Below are positions 24,401-33,500 of a DNA stretch of 64,000 nucleotides, in pieces; position 1 is the stretch's first letter, and each line of letters opens with the position of its first letter. The DNA comes from Solimonas sp. SE-A11 (lineage in GTDB: Bacteria; Pseudomonadota; Gammaproteobacteria; Nevskiales; Nevskiaceae): NCBI RefSeq assembly GCF_030345715.1, contig NZ_JAUASX010000009.1, positions 62,001-126,000 on the forward strand, in the 5' to 3' direction. The notes beneath the pieces are model-generated. The model saw only the letters and a program-made list of their open reading frames with translations, ran no database searches and was not told the origin of the DNA. A program made the position numbers and the translations under genes.

Positions 24401-26046
24401 AGCTGGCCGCCAGCGGCGGAACTGCCGTCGAATTTTTGCAGCGCTGCCGTGAGACATTCTTCACACGCGCGTAGAGCATCATCGACGATTTGGGACCGCC
24501 CATATTGAATCTTTTGGTCTGCTAGATGCTGATGCATGTAGAGACGGCTAGTGTCCGCGGCACTGTCCGCGAGAATGCAATGGCGAAGAAACGTCGGAAG
24601 ATATAGCTTTCCTGCGCGCGCCGCATCGATTAGTCGCTCAAAATCTGGTATTGACAACGTGTACATGTGAGCAAGTGGCAATCGCTCCAGGGCGATTGGG
24701 TCTGATGGCGCAAGTGTTCCCTCGGGATACATTGATGCCAGCATTGTGCCGCGGCCGGCACTGAGTTCTTTATTGGTAACAATCAGGAGGTAGTCTGTCT
24801 CAGCATTCGCGATCTGCTGCGGTGCTGCATTTGCGTTTCTAACCTCCTTCGACGCGGCCCATGCTTGCGAGGCGGCCTTTTGGAGCGCGCGAGTCTTCCT
24901 CCGAAACATTTCGCCATGACCAACGGCCATAACAGATTCGTCAAATATTCCCGCCTTCGATTCGACCCAGATGTTGCACTCGGGATATGAAAGCAGGCCG
25001 TCCGGCACTTCAGAGTTGCGCCCTATCCAGCGCTGGATTTCGCCCTCTGGGTAGAAGGCGTCTCTCAAAGAGCAGGCTTCGGTTGTGACATGGTGCTCGA
25101 AAACCTTGCTGAAGCTGTCGATGTATTCCTGGCCTGCTTCGGCTAGGACATTGTGAACCAATCCTTCCAGGCCACGGCAGAAGACCGCCGGATGCCAGCA
25201 GTGCAGAATTTCTCCCGCTGCCAGCAGCGGAAATCGGCTCAGCACTGGAAACTCGAACATTTCCGATTGCTTCTTCTCCCTGGCGTCCGGTAGCCCTCTA
25301 ACAAATGCGCACAGTTCGGGGACCGTGCGGGCAATCAGGCGCAGAAAGGACTGCACCGTGCCCGGAGGTAGGGCGCTTTCGATCGGCTCGAATGCAGCGG
25401 GCCGAAACGAGAGAACTCCAGAGTTGATCATTGCGAATGCAGCGTATTGCATCGCCATGAATTCACTCGGCTCGATTCCCGTCTTTTGTCTCCAGAGCTT
25501 TCTAAGGCGATGCTCAACTGGCAACCTACCTAAAAGTGCCGCCTCACGTACAAACCCAGGGTCCATCAATGTCTGGAAGCCTGCCTGGGGTCGGAGCAGT
25601 TGGCGAATGAAAAGATAGGGTGATCGATCATCTCCAATTTTCGATTCAATCCGGTCAGGCAACTGCCACAGCATCTGGCGGATTTGACCGAATTGCTGCC
25701 GTGAGATTCGAGGTAGCGTTTCGCTTCTGTCCAACGCAGCGTCCTGAAGGGCCCACTTCACCAGCAAAAGTGTCTGGCCGGGGGCGCTCTGCATCTCCTC
25801 AAGGCGGTCCTTGTAGGGTCCGCGCAACGTAGTCAACGCAGCGTCGAGTATCGAATCGCGGTTGAACTTGCGAAGTTTGTTCCTGATGCCGAAATAGGCT
25901 TCTGCGAAAGTTAGTCGCGGCACTGCACTATCCTCAATGCACTTGTCCGCATACTCCAGGCCCCGATAGTCATTCTGAAGGTGGCGGCAGCCCCTGGTCT
26001 CGCCGACATGCTGCTGCCAAGAAGAATGGTCGGCTCCGGCATTCAA
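24397..26046 (-). CDS. Predicted PD-(D/E)XK nuclease of unknown family
   Basis: A 549-residue protein. Residues about 330-420 show the elements of a restriction-like fold: a helix ending KVFEHHV, then VPDG (the PD motif), a strand with WVESKAG (the ExK motif), and a following helix with ALQKAASQAW carrying a possible Q motif. The first 320 residues are mainly helical without a known domain. The only start compatible with the reading frame near the previous gene is TTG at 26046, which overlaps the recombinase stop (TTGA), so the two are translationally coupled. A role in defence or element maintenance is inference; no homologue was recognised. Confidence 0.65.
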   Translation of the reverse strand: MNAGADHSSWQQHVGETRGCRHLQNDYRGLEYADKCIEDSAVPRLTFAEAYFGIRNKLRKFNRDSILDAALTTLRGPYKDRLEEMQSAPGQTLLLVKWALQDAALDRSETLPRISRQQFGQIRQMLWQLPDRIESKIGDDRSPYLFIRQLLRPQAGFQTLMDPGFVREAALLGRLPVEHRLRKLWRQKTGIEPSEFMAMQYAAFAMINSGVLSFRPAAFEPIESALPPGTVQSFLRLIARTVPELCAFVRGLPDAREKKQSEMFEFPVLSRFPLLAAGEILHCWHPAVFCRGLEGLVHNVLAEAGQEYIDSFSKVFEHHVTTEACSLRDAFYPEGEIQRWIGRNSEVPDGLLSYPECNIWVESKAGIFDESVMAVGHGEMFRRKTRALQKAASQAWAASKEVRNANAAPQQIANAETDYLLIVTNKELSAGRGTMLASMYPEGTLAPSDPIALERLPLAHMYTLSIPDFERLIDAARAGKLYLPTFLRHCILADSAADTSRLYMHQHLADQKIQYGRSQIVDDALRACEECLTAALQKFDGSSAAGGQL

Positions 26047-27095
26047 GATCCCTGGTCGAGTTCATCGGACATTGTCGCGGACTGCAGGCCGGCTTGCTGG
26101 GCCTGTCGAGTCGCTAGGAGCCGAGCCATGCCGCCGCGCTCGGCCTCCAGGTCCTCGGCATAGCGCACCGGCATGCGTGCGGTCTTCCAACGGCCCTGCC
26201 GCATCACCTCCGGCAGGCCCACGTCGGCCGCCAGCAGATCCTGGGCGGCGCCGACGCGCGTGCTATGCCCCGAGATCCTCGGCAGCACGACGCCGGCGGC
26301 CGCCGCGCGCCGCAGCAGGATCCTCGGGATGTCCCGGGCCGATAGCGGCCGGGCGTAGCGGTCCGCCTGGTTCGACCGCGGCGTCGACCGGAACAGCGGC
26401 CCCTCGGTGATCCCTGCCAGGCGCAGCCAGTGCTGCAGCCGCAGCACCGTCGCCGGCGACAGGTACTGCACCGCGCCTTCGCCCTCCGGGTCGGTCTTGC
26501 TTCGCGCGATCAGCAGCCGGCCGGAGCCGTTGGGCTTCACTTCGAGCTGGTCGACCTGCAGGGCCACGAGCTCGGAGATTCGGCACATCGACTCAAACGC
26601 CACGCCCATCAGGGCGGCATCCCGTGCGTCCTGCGGCCGCCCTGGGGCCAGCGGCGCCTGCAGGCGCTCGATTAGATCCAGCGTGAGGCCGCTGGCCTGC
26701 GCCTGGCGCTTCGGGAGGCTCCTGCGCTTGCCGCGCCACATCAGGCGGCCTTCCAGCGTGTCCAGGGCCCAGGGAAGGCCCGCCAGGCGGTGTACGAGGG
26801 CCAGGGTAGCCAGGTTGTGGTCCAGCGTGGCCCGCGAGCGCTTTTGCGCGATGCGTGCGTCCAGGAAGGCGCGCAGGGCCGGCAGATCGGCGGGCAGCGT
26901 CGGGAAGCCCTGTTCCTGGCAGAACGCTGTCCAGATCCGCCAGTCCGCCCGCCAGCTGCGCAGCGTGTTCGGCGCGTAGGCCAGCTGCACGTCGGTGGCC
27001 AGCGCCTGCAGGCGGTCGACTAGGTGCTCTGGAGCAGTGTGGGCGAGCTCGGCGAGGGCATCGAGGCCGGCGCCGACCGGGGTAGGGGAGTTCAT
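26043..27095 (-). CDS. Cre-like tyrosine recombinase
   Basis: A 350-residue recombinase that resembles phage P1 Cre more than XerC/D. The catalytic residues fall at nearly the same positions: Arg172 (CRISELVAL), Lys200, His277 and Arg280 (ISGHSTRVGAA), Trp303 (GRWKT) and Tyr312 (VRYAED). As in Cre, a Trp replaces the usual second His; the 3-, 23- and 9-residue spacings are identical. The end, ERGGMARLL, also recalls Cre. Cre resolves dimers through lox sites, so this protein may resolve multimers of the excised element or act on cassettes. It is divergent from kfrA and coupled to the nuclease gene downstream. Confidence 0.88.
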   Translation of the reverse strand: MNSPTPVGAGLDALAELAHTAPEHLVDRLQALATDVQLAYAPNTLRSWRADWRIWTAFCQEQGFPTLPADLPALRAFLDARIAQKRSRATLDHNLATLALVHRLAGLPWALDTLEGRLMWRGKRRSLPKRQAQASGLTLDLIERLQAPLAPGRPQDARDAALMGVAFESMCRISELVALQVDQLEVKPNGSGRLLIARSKTDPEGEGAVQYLSPATVLRLQHWLRLAGITEGPLFRSTPRSNQADRYARPLSARDIPRILLRRAAAAGVVLPRISGHSTRVGAAQDLLAADVGLPEVMRQGRWKTARMPVRYAEDLEAERGGMARLLATRQAQQAGLQSATMSDELDQGS

Positions 27096-27250
27096 GGGGA
27101 AACAGCCTACCGCACCGGGCTTGTGTCAGACCACAGTCATTATCAGACACTTCATAACATATCGTATATATGAAATATGATATGAAAAATAGTTTCTATA
27201 CGATACGAAATAAGCTATGTTTAAGCCTCAAGTCACCCAGGAGATTCGTC
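27096..27250. promoter_or_regulatory. AT-rich divergent promoter region with inverted repeats
   Basis: The gap between the recombinase and kfrA is strikingly AT-rich compared with both genes. Two 13-base arms (27155-27167 and 27175-27187) match as inverted repeats at 10 of 13 positions around a 7-base spacer, close to a lox layout. Separately tatcgtata (27160-27168) is repeated inverted at 27197-27205. These are candidates for KfrA operators, for a recombinase site, or both. An aggag ribosome-binding site precedes kfrA. Confidence 0.6.
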
Positions 27251-28156
27251 ATGGCCCGTCCCGGCATTACCTTCGAGGAAGTCGCCCGGGCTGCCGATGC
27301 ACTGGTCGCCGCCGGCCGGGTTGGCCGCGACGGCACCCCTACGCTCGACGCCATGCGGATGCAGTTGGGCGGCACGGGCTCGCCGAACACCATCCATGCG
27401 CATCTGCGTACCTGGAAGGCGAAGCGCCCGGCGCCAGCGCCGGTGGTCGGTGAGATCCCGGCCGGCATCGTCCGCGCGATCAACGACGAGATTGGCCGCG
27501 CAACGGCCGCGGTTCGTGACGAGCTGGGAGCCCGCGTCGAGGCAGCGGAGAAGAGTGCTCAGGACTTGGAGCGCGCCGGCGAACAACTCGAAGCCGAACT
27601 TTTGGATCTGCGGGAGCAACTGGGCGCCATGACGGCCGATCGCGACCGTCTTGCGGGCCAGCGGGATCAGCAGGCCTCCGAACTCGTCCAGATCCAGCGG
27701 CAGCTGCAGGCCGAGCGAGATGCCGGCGAAGCGGCGCGCATCGAGCTCGCCCAGATCAAGATCAAGGCCGCGGCCGACGCGGAGCTCCTGCCCTCGATCC
27801 GGGCTGATCGTGATCGCCTGGTCGGCGAGCTTGAGCGGTCACGCCGACAGCACGTCGACGTTGAGCGATCGCTGGCGGCTGCCAACGCGGCGATGGGCAA
27901 GGTCCAGGAGCGCCTAGACGATCTACAGGGCCGCAATGCGGCGCTCGAGAGGGATCGTAGCTCGCTGCAGTCCTCGCTCGATGCTGAGCGCGACCGCAGT
28001 GGCAAGGCCGAGCGGGCGCTCGCCAGCAGCGAGGCGCGCGTGGTGGCCGCTAACGAGCGCGCCCAGGATTTGGAGCGGCGGGAGGCTGACCTTCGTAAGC
28101 AACTGGATGCCAAGACAGCAAAGGCTCAGTCTGGGTTAGAAAAGCGCAAGGACTAG
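27251..28156 (+). CDS. kfrA: KfrA-type DNA-binding coiled-coil protein
   Basis: A 301-residue protein. Residues 1-65 form the KfrA N-terminal DNA-binding domain (ITFEEVARAADALVAAGR, then SPNTIHAHL). The rest is an almost continuous coiled coil rich in Glu, Arg, Gln and Ala from about 75 to 300. On IncP and IncU plasmids KfrA binds its own promoter and supports stable inheritance. Its presence in an integrated element suggests plasmid ancestry or a maintenance step while the element is excised. ATG at 27251 fits the domain; a longer in-frame start is AT-rich and unlike the family. Confidence 0.9.
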   Translation: MARPGITFEEVARAADALVAAGRVGRDGTPTLDAMRMQLGGTGSPNTIHAHLRTWKAKRPAPAPVVGEIPAGIVRAINDEIGRATAAVRDELGARVEAAEKSAQDLERAGEQLEAELLDLREQLGAMTADRDRLAGQRDQQASELVQIQRQLQAERDAGEAARIELAQIKIKAAADAELLPSIRADRDRLVGELERSRRQHVDVERSLAAANAAMGKVQERLDDLQGRNAALERDRSSLQSSLDAERDRSGKAERALASSEARVVAANERAQDLERREADLRKQLDAKTAKAQSGLEKRKD

Positions 28157-28173
28157 CGGGGTAGGGGCATAGA

Positions 28174-28536
28174 GTGAGACGGTATCAATCCATGAGTTGG
28201 CTAGAGCGGACAGGACAAAGGTGGAAGCTTGACGTTTCGCTCATATTGCTTGTGGCGAGCAGTATCTTTTACACATATGCAAATCTCCTGTCGTACAACA
28301 GGGAGAGTCATCTTTCGTCGATAAGTCTCCTGCTCCTAATGGCTGCACTCGCATGGTTTTTTCTTTCGCTGAGATGCCGTAGGTGCCGCAGAAAAGTTAT
28401 GTACGGCGCGCTCAAGAAGAGCTCCTTAAGCGGAATTTCGCATCATCTGCTTACCTCGCCGGTGTGCCCCGGGTGTGCATATGAAGCCGAATCGAACGGG
28501 AGGAGCTATGGCAGCGGCGATAGCGGCCAGCACTGA
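28174..28536 (+). CDS. Small membrane protein with Cys pairs
   Basis: A 120-residue protein with two hydrophobic segments (about 22-40 and 48-65), then RCRRCRRK and CPGC, forming a possible zinc ribbon on the cytoplasmic side. It starts 17 bases after kfrA on the same strand but is visibly less GC-rich. No family was recognised. The layout, membrane spans followed by a split C-x2-C ribbon, resembles the two zinc-ribbon membrane proteins at 28718 and 36852, though sequence similarity is weak. Confidence 0.5.
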   Translation: MRRYQSMSWLERTGQRWKLDVSLILLVASSIFYTYANLLSYNRESHLSSISLLLLMAALAWFFLSLRCRRCRRKVMYGALKKSSLSGISHHLLTSPVCPGCAYEAESNGRSYGSGDSGQH

Positions 28537-28717
28537 ATACTTGGGTCGCTGGCAAGATACAGTGCGCACCCGGATGCCAGGCTAGCCCGTGCAGGTTCTA
28601 TGGTACAAAAACAGGCTGCCGCAAGGCGGCCTATTTCCATCTCCCTCGACTATGGTCTGTGAGCTTTCTTTACGGATATCTACCAGTCAATCCGGGGGAT
28701 CCGGACAGGCCATGCCC

Positions 28718-29005
28718 ATGAGCAAATCTCCACAGTCCAGATTCATCTGTGGCGTTGCGACAATGGCGATCGTAGGGATTGTCATCGGTGTAATCGGCGT
28801 CAAAACCCAGTCAGATGCAGTGATGGCGTGTGCCGCTATCTGGATGGTAGTAATGTCGATCTGCCTACATCGAATCCGGTGTCCAAGCTGCGGGTGGCCC
28901 GTTGGACTCAAGAGCCAGCCTGGGGAGATTCCGCGGTTTCGTGTGCTCCCCCCATCTAGCTGGACGAGCTGTGGAGCTGATCTTACGCAGCCGGCTGGCC
29001 ATTGA
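28718..29005 (+). CDS. Membrane zinc-ribbon protein, copy 1
   Basis: A 95-residue protein clearly paralogous to the gene at 36852. Two hydrophobic segments (about 12-30 and 36-52) precede LHRIRCPSCGWPVGL, which is a CxxC knuckle, and a short tail ending CGADLTQP. In the paralogue the tail has CAHC; here the first Cys of that pair is replaced by Trp, so the ribbon has lost one ligand. ATG at 28718 is chosen because it aligns with the start of the paralogue; ATG at 28712 is possible. Function unknown; both copies sit in the RHS/toxin cargo region. Confidence 0.6.
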   Translation: MSKSPQSRFICGVATMAIVGIVIGVIGVKTQSDAVMACAAIWMVVMSICLHRIRCPSCGWPVGLKSQPGEIPRFRVLPPSSWTSCGADLTQPAGH

Positions 29006-29343
29006 CAGTAGCTGGTCGGTTCAAACTAGCAGATGAACGTTATCTCTCGACGTTCTCCGCGCTTTTCTGCGAACGATTCGTCGCCTGACACCTGACTCGC
29101 CCGTCAGGATCGGTCGTCTGCATCAACTGAGCCCATTCAGCTGCGGAAAATATACCCGCCCGAAACTGAGACCTCGTTCTCACGTGACAGTTAGTTCAGG
29201 TTGTTTGCCGGACGACACTGGGATCGATGATCCCTTCATTAAAAGCTCAAATAATTGTCGCTGCTGCCGCTGCGGCCTGCTTCGTATCTGGGCGGCGAAA
29301 AAATAATCACTTCAGTAGAGCCAGAACTAACTGGAAATTGCTC
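29006..29343. other. Intergenic stretch without a recognised gene
   Basis: 338 bases of lower GC between the zinc-ribbon gene and the DUF1513 gene. Only a weak cctgac/gtcagg inverted pair near 29085-29107 was seen. The downstream frame is open back to 29227, but that segment has no family resemblance. A promoter for the DUF1513 gene probably lies here. Confidence 0.5.
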
Positions 29344-30486
29344 ATGTACGTCGATCAAAGAAGAAGAGCGTTACTAGCCGGCGCTGGGGCGGCCGTAGCG
29401 GGACTCTTTCCTTGGCCGACATTCGCGAGTGAGACAGGGAGGAGCAGCACGAGCGATCTCCTGCACAGCTGGCCAGATATCCTGGGCGCGTGGAGGTTGG
29501 ACGGGATCGACTACGCGGGAATGTGGAGCCCGGAGCTGGGAGCTCGAGGGATAGCCCTGCCGGGTCGCGCACATGAGCTTATTGAGGACGAGTGGCGCCG
29601 AGGGGAAGCGATTGCCGTGGCACGTAGGCCCGGCGAGTTCATCGTTAGATTTAACCTTGAAGCTCGCAGGGCAGTCCATCTAGTAGAAGCTGAGCAAATG
29701 CGGCGCTTTAATGGCCATGCAGTTTTCTCCCCAGACGGAAAAATCCTGTACACGAGCGAGAACGACCTGGTCAGCGGAAAGGGAGTCATCGGCGTTCGGG
29801 ACGGCGTCACGCTAGAGAAGCGGGCGGAGCTTCCGTCGTATGGGATCGGTCCTCATGGGCTGATTCTGGAGCCGGATGGGGTTCTCCTAATCGCTAATGG
29901 CGGGATTGTCGCAATACCCAAACCCGGGGAAGGCCAGGCGGAGCTCGAACGTATGGCTCCGACTCTGACCCGTCTGAGAATTTCAGATGGTGCTCTTCTC
30001 GATCAATGGATATTGCCAGACCGCTTCTTAAGCATTCGTCACTTGGCAAGAGGGATGGACGGAAGTATCGGGGTAGCGCTCCAGGCCGCACACGCCAACC
30101 AAGCGTCCCGTGAAGAAGCCCCAGTTTTTGCGCTTCTTCGTAATGGGGCCTTCGAGACAATCGATTCGCCCCCCGAAATGCGGCTACAGGGATACGCTGG
30201 TGACGTTGCCCAAGCGCAGGTAGGAAACGCAGTTCACTACGCATTGGGCTGCTCTCATTCTGGCCTGGTAGCTAGGTGGAATAGCACAGGGCAATGGCTG
30301 GGCGCGGCCCCCTTGCCGCGAGCCTGCGCCCTGGCCTCCTATGGTGAATCCTTCCTTGCGGTTACCGAAGAGGGCGAGATGCTCCGGCTTCCCACGAGTG
30401 GCGCTGGGCCTACCTCATTGCCCACCTCCGATGCCAAGTGGGAGAACCATATTTCTTTGATCCATTCGTTATCAGCATCCATTTAA
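29344..30486 (+). CDS. DUF1513 family protein with Tat-type signal
   Basis: A 380-residue protein. The start has a twin-arginine type signal (DQRRRALLAGAGAAVAG). The mature part has blocks typical of DUF1513, a beta-propeller-like family: AVARRPGEFIVRF, FNGHAVFSPDGKILYTSEND, YGIGPHGLILEPDG, ANGGIVAIP, and LSIRHLARGMDGS. DUF1513 genes usually sit with imelysin and di-haem peroxidase genes tied to iron uptake; none are present here, so it is an isolated copy in cargo. ATG at 29344 is preferred because it places the Tat motif at the start. It ends 29 bases before the RHS gene. Confidence 0.8.
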   Translation: MYVDQRRRALLAGAGAAVAGLFPWPTFASETGRSSTSDLLHSWPDILGAWRLDGIDYAGMWSPELGARGIALPGRAHELIEDEWRRGEAIAVARRPGEFIVRFNLEARRAVHLVEAEQMRRFNGHAVFSPDGKILYTSENDLVSGKGVIGVRDGVTLEKRAELPSYGIGPHGLILEPDGVLLIANGGIVAIPKPGEGQAELERMAPTLTRLRISDGALLDQWILPDRFLSIRHLARGMDGSIGVALQAAHANQASREEAPVFALLRNGAFETIDSPPEMRLQGYAGDVAQAQVGNAVHYALGCSHSGLVARWNSTGQWLGAAPLPRACALASYGESFLAVTEEGEMLRLPTSGAGPTSLPTSDAKWENHISLIHSLSASI

Positions 30487-30515
30487 ACGAAATTCTGCAG
30501 TTCTCGGAGACACCC

Positions 30516-33500
30516 ATGCGCTCAAAGAAAACGCTTCTTGCCGCGGCCTGCTTTCTCACCGCTGCTCTTATGTCATCCATGTCCTGGGCCCAGTCTGGCG
30601 ATGAAAGTGGTGACGGTGATCCGGAAGATCCAGTAAGCCTTCCGCCCGTGGTGGTTACTGGCACGTACATTCCTCCCGTATACATTCCGTTTGACTACAT
30701 TCCTGGGCTTGGGCCTGGCGGTGGAGGCGGCAGTGGGCCGTCGTCTCCTACATACGATAGCGTCGAATCTCCTCAACCGCCCAAACCGCCGAAGGACTGC
30801 GAGAAGAGCGCATATCCTGTGGTTTACAAATCGGGATACAAGGTCAAGACAGAGGTAGATTTTGAGGCAGTCTCTCAAGTCCCACTGCGCCTAGAGAGAA
30901 ACTACAGTCAAACCTCGTCTGGGCGAAGAGGACTCTTTGGATTTACTTGGTTTTCTAATTTAGATCAATCGCTAAGGTTTAAGTTTGTCGGCGGTGGAAT
31001 CTGCGACGCTCTGCCAGGTCAAGCTGCGTGTGTCACGCCGGCGACCGCGAGTGCGGACATTGTTTCAGTGGGTCGACTGACATCGGATGGGTCGCAGCTC
31101 CCGTACAACCGGAATGCAACGACTGGCGTTTGGGAAAGCCCATCAAAGAGTGCCGCCGAGACCATATCCCGCAATGCGGATGGCTCCTGGAAAGTGGTGC
31201 ACAAGAGCGGGGAAGTCGAGAACTACAACGCGGGTGGGTTCATTACTTCAACAGTGACCGCCAACGGCGTCACCACGACGTATACCTACTCTTCGAATTA
31301 CTTGCAGAGTGTTAACCATCCTAGCGGGAGAAAAATTAGCCTGGGCTGGAGCGGACTTCGCGTCTCGACAGTGACGGATCCGGCTGGAAACATTTACCGG
31401 TATTCCTATGCTGCGTCCGGCTACCTTTCGCAGGTTCAGCATCCCGGCACCCCTGCGGTGTCTCGAACCTATCACTACGAAAGTACGCCTGGACTACTAA
31501 CAGGAATTTCCGTGAATGGTGTCCGATACAGTTCGTCGGATTACTACGCGGACGGTCGCGTGTTTCACAGTGGCCTTGCGAATGGTGTTGATAGAGACAC
31601 TTTTACTTACGGAACGAACTCCGATGGAACAGCTTACACCCAGGTAACGAATGCGAAGGGCGCCATCACCAAGTTGACCTTCAAGGAAGTTCTTGGCGAA
31701 AAAAGGCTTGTTCGAATGGACCGTTCCGGCGTCGCGAACTGCCCTAACGCCGTGTCGCAAGTGGTTTACGACGCGAATGGATTCAAAGATTATGAGGAGG
31801 ACTTCAACGGAAATCGGACCGATTACACCTATACCGCGAAAGGTCATTTGGAGGATATGACGACCGGAATTAACAGTGCCTTCCCGGGAAAGCAAAGGTT
31901 TACGGATTACATCTGGGACACGGTAAAGAATAGAGTTTCCGGCATTAAGACGTATGGCGCCACTACGGCAGATCCTCTTTCCGAAATTACGTATGAGTAC
32001 TACGGCGCATCCGATCCTTCGCCGAATCAGATCAAAGCCGTGAGCTTCTACAACCGTACGGCGAACGGCACCCCGGGGCAGCTACGGAGAACGACCTACA
32101 CCTATACGGTCCACCCGAGCAAGCTCATTGCTAGTTTGGTGGTCAATGGTCCTCGAACCGATCTCACGGATACGACTACTTACACCTACAACACCTCGGG
32201 CGATTTGACCTCGGTTAAGGATGCCGCAGGTAATCAAGTTTCCTACGCTAGTCAGAATGGACTGGGGCTGCCTGGACAGGAGACCGACGAGAATGGTGTG
32301 GTGACCCAGATTCTCTACGATGCGCGCGGCAGGGAGAAGACTCGTACCCGCGTTCTGACAGGTGGTAATCGTGCGACAAACTTCGAATATCACCCCTTGG
32401 GAGGGATCTCTAAGGTTACTCGTCCAGGCGGCAGTGTGGTCGTGACCACCTACGACAACGCGGGTCGCGTTATTGGCGAGAATATGAATGGGTATCAAGA
32501 GATTCAGTACATGCGTGACGTTCTGGGGAACGTTCACTGGCGGCGGCATATCAACTCCTGCCCGACAACTGGGGTTAATTGCTCCAAGCAGCTCTCGACA
32601 ACATATTCCCATCGTTGGGAGTTCGACGAGCTTGGTCGGCTTACGGCAGACGTCGGTAGTAACCAGCAGAGAACCGAGTACCGTTACGACAACAACGGAA
32701 ATGTCAAGACGGTTCGTGCAGTTGACCTGAAAAACGGAACGTCGGATAGAACAACAACTCTGTCCTACGGACCAAATGACGAACTGCTTAGCTCCACGGA
32801 CCAGCTGAATCAGTCTACGACTTACACCCATGATGGCGCGGGGCGCATCGCGACGGTGACCGATCCGAAGAATCTGGTCACCCGCTATCGATATGACGGC
32901 CTCGGAAATCTTGTCGAAGTCGTTAGCCCGGACGCCGGAATAACGTCGTGGCAGTACGATGAGGCCGGAAATCGAAAGTCGATGACGCGCGCCGATGGCT
33001 CGATGGTTACCTTCGCCTACGATGCGCTCAATCGCCTCACGAGCGCATCGGGTGGCGGAAGGGCGGATACCTATGCATTCGATACCTGCACCAATGGAAA
33101 GGGGCGGCTATGCCGTGCCGCGAATGAGTCGAGCACTGATACATATACCTATACTCAGACCGGGCTCGTTGCGACGCAGACTAGTGTGATCGCCGGGACC
33201 TCCTACGCCATCTCTCGAGCCTACGACAATCTCGACAGGCAGATCACCGTTACCTATCCGGGTGGCACCCAGGTTAAGTTCGAGTACAACGATCAGGATC
33301 AGGTTACGGCTGTAAAGTCCGTAATCGGGTCAACTACGACGACGCTGGCTAGTCAGTTCAGCTACCTAATGTTCGGCCCCGCATCGAAGTACACGCTGGG
33401 CAATGGGACGGTTCGGCAGGTGAGCTATAACCTGGATTATCGCGTTGTCGCGAACAGTCCAAACCTGACCTATTCCTACAACAGTTTTAATGAAGTCTCC

